From assembly GCA_019751475.1 (NCBI GenBank), contig JAIENH010000206.1:1-8124 (forward strand): a stretch of 8,124 nucleotides of DNA, given 5' to 3'. The notes below the pieces were generated by a model. It saw only the letters and a program-made list of their open reading frames with translations. It made no database searches and had not been told where the DNA came from. The first letter of the stretch is position 1; each line of letters begins with the position of its first letter. This stretch comes from Cyclobacteriaceae bacterium. GTDB lineage: Bacteria > Bacteroidota > Bacteroidia > Cytophagales > Cyclobacteriaceae. This document shows positions 4,157-8,124 of the stretch, piece by piece. The position numbers and the translations under genes are program-made.

Positions 4157-7132
4157 ATGAAATTTACATCACTTCTTTTTGTGGCCCTTTTGGTGTCAAC
4201 CACTGTGCCCGCCCTCGGATACGATTCCCTGCGCGTCTCCTTACGGGAAGGCACGAACATGGCGGTGGCACTCTCGCCCGATAAGCAAAACCTTGCCCTC
4301 GACTTGCAGGGCACGCTTTGGATTCTGCCCGTTAGTGGTGGTAAGGCTCGTGCGATTACCGATGCGCTGGGTGACTGTCGTCAACCATCCTGGTCGCCCG
4401 ATGGAAATTATCTCGTCTTTCAATCGTATCTCGATGGCACTTGGCATTTGTGGACGATTCATAAAAATGGAAGTGAGCTTCGGCAACGCACCACAGGTAT
4501 CTATGACGATCGTGAGCCGCACTGGTCACCTGACGGAAAAACCATTGTCTTTTCTTCCGATCGCAACATGAACTACGATGTGTGGGAATTGGAGTTGGAG
4601 ACAGGAACCGTGCGAGCCATGACCAACAGCAGCAACAACGAGTATTTTCCTTCATACTCACCTGATGGGAAAAGACTCGCATTTGTTTCAGAGCGTGGCG
4701 CAAAGCCCGGCATCTACGTGCGATCAGAATCAGGCCAGGAATCATTACTTGTAAATACGATTGGCGCCACAGCTTCTGCCGTGTGGTCACCCGATGGAAA
4801 CTCGCTGGTCTTTTATGCATCCGATAGCGAAGAGAGCCGTTTGATAGAGGTGACAGTCGCAGATAAGAAAACGACATTCGTTACAACGCCCGAAGAAGAC
4901 GCATTTCCTTTTAAGGTGCAGTGGCTGGATCCCCGCGAAATCATTTATACAGCGGATGGAAAAATTAAAAGACGCAACCTGGCCACAAAGAAAACGAGCA
5001 TAATTGATTTCGAAGCAACCGTGTCCTTGCATCGCCCTCCCTATGAGCGGAAGAAGTATGACTTTGATGGGGCTACCCGGCAGCCGGTGAAGGGACTGAT
5101 GACACCTGCTGTTTCTCCAGATGGAAAGAAAATTGCTTTCACTGCCTTGGGTGATATATATGTCCTCTCGATTGGCAACTCAAAGCCCGTTGCGCTTACG
5201 CGCGATTCCTTTATTGATATTGATCCAAGCTGGTCACCAGATAGTCGGCAGCTCGCATTCGTCTCTGACCGCAAAGGGCCGATGAATGTTTTCATTTATG
5301 ATGTAGCTACTGGTCAACTACTGCAAGCATCGCCTTCGCCTGAGAACCAGAGTTACCCCATGTGGTCGCCTGACGGTAAATACATAGCCTACTATGCAAC
5401 CGAGGTTGATGCGCTCACAGGTGGCAGCGTTTTGCATCGACTCAATCTCGCTACGAAATCTGTAGAAAAAATTCACATACCTCTTTTTGCTCCCAGTCAA
5501 CCCTCGTGGTCGCCCGATGGAAAAACCATTGCCGTATCAGCATTGAAAGTTTTTTCTACTCGCTTTCGCGAAGGACTGAATAAAATCACATTCATCTCGT
5601 TAGCCGGTGCCCCTGACCGGATGATGATGCCGGTGGAAGGTCGCACCTTATCAACGCGCGGCAAGAATGGACCACACTGGTCGCCTGATGGCAAATGGCT
5701 TGCCTATGTGCAAGACGGCCTGCTGTGGATCTTGCCGATAAATGCTCAAGGCGAAGCAGTCGGCCCACCACGCAGACTTACCAATGAATTGGCCGAGTCA
5801 CCCAGTTGGACGGCTGACTCCGGCAGTATTGTATTTTTAGCTACCGACACTTTCAAAAAGGTGCGCATGGCGGACGGTTCCATTGAAAATATTCCGCTTG
5901 AACTTTCCTGGCAACCGGAGCCGATAGCGGGCAACAATCGAAAAGTGATTCATGCAGGCCGTGTGTTTGATGGAATTACCAATGGCTATAAAACCAACAT
6001 GGACATTGTCATTGAGGGGAATCGCATCAAAGAGATAGTGCCACATAAAGCCAATCAATCCGGTGAGTTGATTGATGTCCGCGACAAGACGGTACTGCCG
6101 GGTTTGTTTGAAATGCATGCACACGAATATGCCAGTGCAGGCGAAAAACTTGGACGTATTTGGCTTTCGTACGGTATCACATCCGTACGGGAGCCAGGTG
6201 GCGATCCACACGATGCTCGCGAACGCAAGGAGTCGTGGAGTAGTGGCGTGCGAACAGGCCCGCGACTTTTTACCACGGGTGGATTGTTGGATGGTAACAG
6301 AGTGTACTACTCTCTGGCCAATAGTTTTTCATCTGGTGCGGATGTGGAGTTGGAGATGCATCGCGCGAAACAACTGGATTATGACTTAGTCAAGACGTAT
6401 GTGCGCATGCCCGACTATTTGCAACAACGATTTACACAGCAGGCCCATCGGCTGGGTGTGCCGGTCTCTTCGCATGAAATTTATCCGGCTGCTGCATATG
6501 GAGTAGATAACATTGAGCACATTGGCGCCACCAGCAGGCGCGGCTATTCACCATTGCGTTCGGCTTTGGGAAAAAGTTATCAAGACGTGATTGAGCTAAT
6601 AACAAAGAGCGGCATGCAGATCACACCCACGGCCGCCCTGTATGGAGGTTTCAACAAACTCACGTACCTTGATTCCTCTATTTTCAAAAACAAACAATAC
6701 GTTGCGCTGTATCCTGCTGACTATCGTAAGAGTTATGAGGCCTCCGTGCGGCAAATGCAAGGCCGCATGAAAGCGAACAATACGATGGTTGGAGGTTTTC
6801 AATCCACCATTGTAAAACTAGTGGCAGCCGGTAGCCACATTACGGCTGGCACCGATTCACCCATCATGCCTTACGGACTAAGTCTTCATCTCGAGCTCCA
6901 AACCTATGTTGATGGAGGACTCACACCGTTTCAGGCACTGCAGTCTGCTACCATCTGGGCAGCAGAGTCGGTGGGGGTTGATAAAGACCTTGGCAGCCTG
7001 GTGCCTGGCAAGGTGGCTGACCTGATCATTGTAGATGGCGATCCCCTTAAAGATATCCGCGATGCGTGGAATGTGCGCTACACGATTAAAAACGGCACCG
7101 TGTATAAACTTGAGGATTTGTTGAAAAAGTGA
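4157..7132 (+). CDS. Exported TolB/PD40-repeat double beta-propeller fused to a metal-dependent amidohydrolase
   Basis: A 991-residue protein. Residues 1-21 form a signal peptide (MKF, hydrophobic TSLLFVALLVSTTVPA, cleavage likely after A-L-G21); there is no lipobox cysteine, so it is probably periplasmic or secreted. PD40-type SPDG-like turns start at residues 40, 80, 124, 168, 211, 320, 360, 404, 452 and 509, with degenerate ones near 256 (DPR) and 552 (TADS). The wider gap between 256 and 320 suggests two six-bladed TolB-like propellers. From about residue 597 an amidohydrolase domain follows: HAGRVFDG opening, metal-site H654-A-H656, probable carboxylated K746 in LVKTYV, H773, H788 and D900 in AGTDSP, and a C-terminal LVPGKVADLIIVDGDPL typical of imidazolonepropionase/prolidase-like enzymes. 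All expected ligands are present, so it is probably active; substrate is unknown, with a peptide or cyclic amide plausible. The propellers may gate or bind substrate. Only one cysteine (C74) is seen, fitting export. Confidence 0.9.
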   Translation: MKFTSLLFVALLVSTTVPALGYDSLRVSLREGTNMAVALSPDKQNLALDLQGTLWILPVSGGKARAITDALGDCRQPSWSPDGNYLVFQSYLDGTWHLWTIHKNGSELRQRTTGIYDDREPHWSPDGKTIVFSSDRNMNYDVWELELETGTVRAMTNSSNNEYFPSYSPDGKRLAFVSERGAKPGIYVRSESGQESLLVNTIGATASAVWSPDGNSLVFYASDSEESRLIEVTVADKKTTFVTTPEEDAFPFKVQWLDPREIIYTADGKIKRRNLATKKTSIIDFEATVSLHRPPYERKKYDFDGATRQPVKGLMTPAVSPDGKKIAFTALGDIYVLSIGNSKPVALTRDSFIDIDPSWSPDSRQLAFVSDRKGPMNVFIYDVATGQLLQASPSPENQSYPMWSPDGKYIAYYATEVDALTGGSVLHRLNLATKSVEKIHIPLFAPSQPSWSPDGKTIAVSALKVFSTRFREGLNKITFISLAGAPDRMMMPVEGRTLSTRGKNGPHWSPDGKWLAYVQDGLLWILPINAQGEAVGPPRRLTNELAESPSWTADSGSIVFLATDTFKKVRMADGSIENIPLELSWQPEPIAGNNRKVIHAGRVFDGITNGYKTNMDIVIEGNRIKEIVPHKANQSGELIDVRDKTVLPGLFEMHAHEYASAGEKLGRIWLSYGITSVREPGGDPHDARERKESWSSGVRTGPRLFTTGGLLDGNRVYYSLANSFSSGADVELEMHRAKQLDYDLVKTYVRMPDYLQQRFTQQAHRLGVPVSSHEIYPAAAYGVDNIEHIGATSRRGYSPLRSALGKSYQDVIELITKSGMQITPTAALYGGFNKLTYLDSSIFKNKQYVALYPADYRKSYEASVRQMQGRMKANNTMVGGFQSTIVKLVAAGSHITAGTDSPIMPYGLSLHLELQTYVDGGLTPFQALQSATIWAAESVGVDKDLGSLVPGKVADLIIVDGDPLKDIRDAWNVRYTIKNGTVYKLEDLLKK

Positions 7133-7160
7133 CGATCAGGTCGGCAACTCTTGATTTTGA

Positions 7161-7168
7161 TACTTTTG
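7161..7168 (+). promoter_or_regulatory. Candidate -7 promoter element of the methionine aminotransferase gene
   Basis: TACTTTTG is an exact match to the Bacteroidota TAnnTTTG element and ends 13 nt before the ATG at 7182, giving a very short leader. No TTG lies at the expected -33 distance, so only half of the consensus is present. It lies in the 49-nt gap after the amidohydrolase stop and suggests the aminotransferase can be transcribed separately. Confidence 0.35.
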
Positions 7169-7181
7169 TAAAAGCAAAGGA

Positions 7182-8124
7182 ATGAACATTGTATCAAGAC
7201 TTCCGGATGTAGGCACGTCCATTTTCACTGTGATGAGTCGCATGGCCCAGGAACATGGGGCAATCAACCTTTCACAGGGATTCCCGGATTTTCCTGTCTC
7301 GTCCGAGTTGATAGATCTTATTTATGAAAACATGAAGGCCGGGCATAACCAATATGCACCCATGCCGGGTTTGCCAGCGCTGCGAAATACGATTGCCGAA
7401 GTAATCAAGACAACATACCAGCGCACGGTTGACCCGGATACTGAAATCACGATAACTGCTGGTGGCACAGAGGCTATTTTTTCCGCTGTCGCGGGATTGG
7501 TGGAAAGGGGCGATGAGGTAATTGTGTTCGATCCTTCTTACGATTGCTACGGACCGGCCATCCGCCTCAACGGTGGCGTTCCCATTCATATCAATTTGTT
7601 GCCTCCTGATTTTTCGATCGATTGGCAGGAAGTGCAATCAAGGGTTACGGCTCGCACCAAGATGATCATCATCAACACTCCGCATAACCCGAGCGGGGCT
7701 GTGTTGGATAAAAATGATTTGCTTATACTGGAAAGGATAGCTGAACAGCACGACCTGATTGTGATTAGTGATGAGGTTTATGAGCGGATTATTTTTGAAG
7801 ATCGGATCCACGAAAGTGTGCTGAAGTATCCCACTCTGGCAGCCCGGAGTGTAGCTGTGTTTTCGTTTGGTAAAACATTTCACGCTACCGGCTGGAAGAT
7901 CGGCTATACCGTAGCGCCTGAATCCCTGACAAGAGAAATTCGCAAAGCCCACCAGTTCGTCACGTTTAGTGTGAACACTCCTACGCAATGGGCCTTGTCA
8001 ACGTACATGAAGGCACCGCACCACTATCTTTCGCTGGGAAAGTTTTATCAGCAGAAGCGCGACTATTTTCTTGAGCAGATCAAAGGGTCATCGTTCAAGC
8101 CCCTGACGTGCCTGGGAAGTTATT
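7182..8124 (+). CDS. ybdL: Methionine aminotransferase, YbdL type (3' end beyond the window)
   Basis: 314 codons are present and the frame is open to the window edge; YbdL-type enzymes run to about 385 residues, so roughly 70 are missing. This is a fold-type I PLP aminotransferase, cytoplasmic, that transfers the amino group of methionine (also aromatic amino acids) to a 2-oxo acid, giving 4-methylthio-2-oxobutanoate. Characteristic blocks are LPDVGTSIFTVMS (7-19), INLSQGFPDFP (28-38), NQYAPMPGLPALR (56-68), FDPSYDCY (116-123), NTPHNPSG (165-172, with N169 expected at PLP), SDEVYE (196-201, with D197 expected at the PLP ring nitrogen) and SFGKTFHATGWK (228-239, PLP lysine K231). HQFVTFSVNTPTQWAL (257-272) matches the YbdL group closely. 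The C-terminal arginine that binds the substrate carboxylate lies outside the window. The start gives the expected short N-terminus, and a TAnnTTTG element precedes it. Confidence 0.92.
   Translation, partial: MNIVSRLPDVGTSIFTVMSRMAQEHGAINLSQGFPDFPVSSELIDLIYENMKAGHNQYAPMPGLPALRNTIAEVIKTTYQRTVDPDTEITITAGGTEAIFSAVAGLVERGDEVIVFDPSYDCYGPAIRLNGGVPIHINLLPPDFSIDWQEVQSRVTARTKMIIINTPHNPSGAVLDKNDLLILERIAEQHDLIVISDEVYERIIFEDRIHESVLKYPTLAARSVAVFSFGKTFHATGWKIGYTVAPESLTREIRKAHQFVTFSVNTPTQWALSTYMKAPHHYLSLGKFYQQKRDYFLEQIKGSSFKPLTCLGSY

Noticed and set aside
4241..4877. Minus-strand open frames inside the propeller region of the amidohydrolase gene
   Set aside because: They lie antisense to a well-supported coding frame with regular SPDG repeats. 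Their residues are low-quality and cysteine/histidine-rich with no family pattern.
4124..7132. Repeated SPDG-encoding DNA segments (for example near 4393, 4528, 4657, 4789) considered as DNA repeats
   Set aside because: The similarity comes from the repeated protein motif of propeller blades with varied codons. It is domain repetition, not a mobile or tandem DNA repeat.
7272..7988. Two minus-strand open frames (121 and 116 residues) at the right end
   Set aside because: They are antisense to the clear YbdL-type aminotransferase frame, which continues past the window edge, and show no recognisable domain.

Overview
The window looks like a chromosomal segment of a Bacteroidota bacterium, probably of the Cytophagales/Sphingobacteriales type. 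This is inferred, because there is no rRNA or other phylogenetic marker here. The reasons are moderate GC content, starts without clear Shine-Dalgarno sequences, two start-proximal matches to the Bacteroidota -7 promoter element TAnnTTTG (minus strand 3782-3775, plus strand 7161-7168), a DUF6922-like plus AbiEii-like gene pair, and Bacteroidota-style versions of Tdk, RecO and a stand-alone THUMP methyltransferase.

Layout. Positions 1-47 probably hold the last codons of a plus-strand gene. Everything from 56 to 3774 is on the minus strand. Read in the direction of transcription, this block starts with a toxin-antitoxin-like pair: a DUF6922-like small protein (3774-3505), overlapping by 11 nt an AbiEii-type nucleotidyltransferase (3515-2868). 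Next come three tightly packed housekeeping genes: thymidine kinase tdk (2780-2184), recombination mediator recO (2155-1490) and an RlmL-like THUMP rRNA methyltransferase (1485-301). A small PF09720-type (Unstab_antitox) antitoxin (277-56) closes the block, with no room for the usual ParE/RelE toxin behind it.

Positions 3775-4156 form a divergent intergenic region with a candidate promoter for the minus-strand pair and a perfect 7-bp palindrome with a 2-nt spacer (4114-4129). The plus strand then carries a 991-residue exported protein (4157-7132). It has about twelve TolB/PD40-type propeller blades, which I read as two six-bladed propellers, followed by a complete metal-dependent amidohydrolase domain. 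After 49 nt comes a methionine aminotransferase of the YbdL type (7182 to the window end, truncated by the edge).

How the genes work together. tdk, recO and the methyltransferase fit one housekeeping transcript (thymidine salvage, RecFOR repair, 23S rRNA modification). The two antitoxin-like loci on either side are accessory defence or stress modules. The amidohydrolase and the aminotransferase are probably independent, since the aminotransferase has its own promoter-like element. I see no tRNA, rRNA, CRISPR array, insertion sequence or clearly novel multi-gene system. The most unusual items are the DUF6922/AbiEii-type pair, the orphan antitoxin and the double-propeller amidohydrolase.
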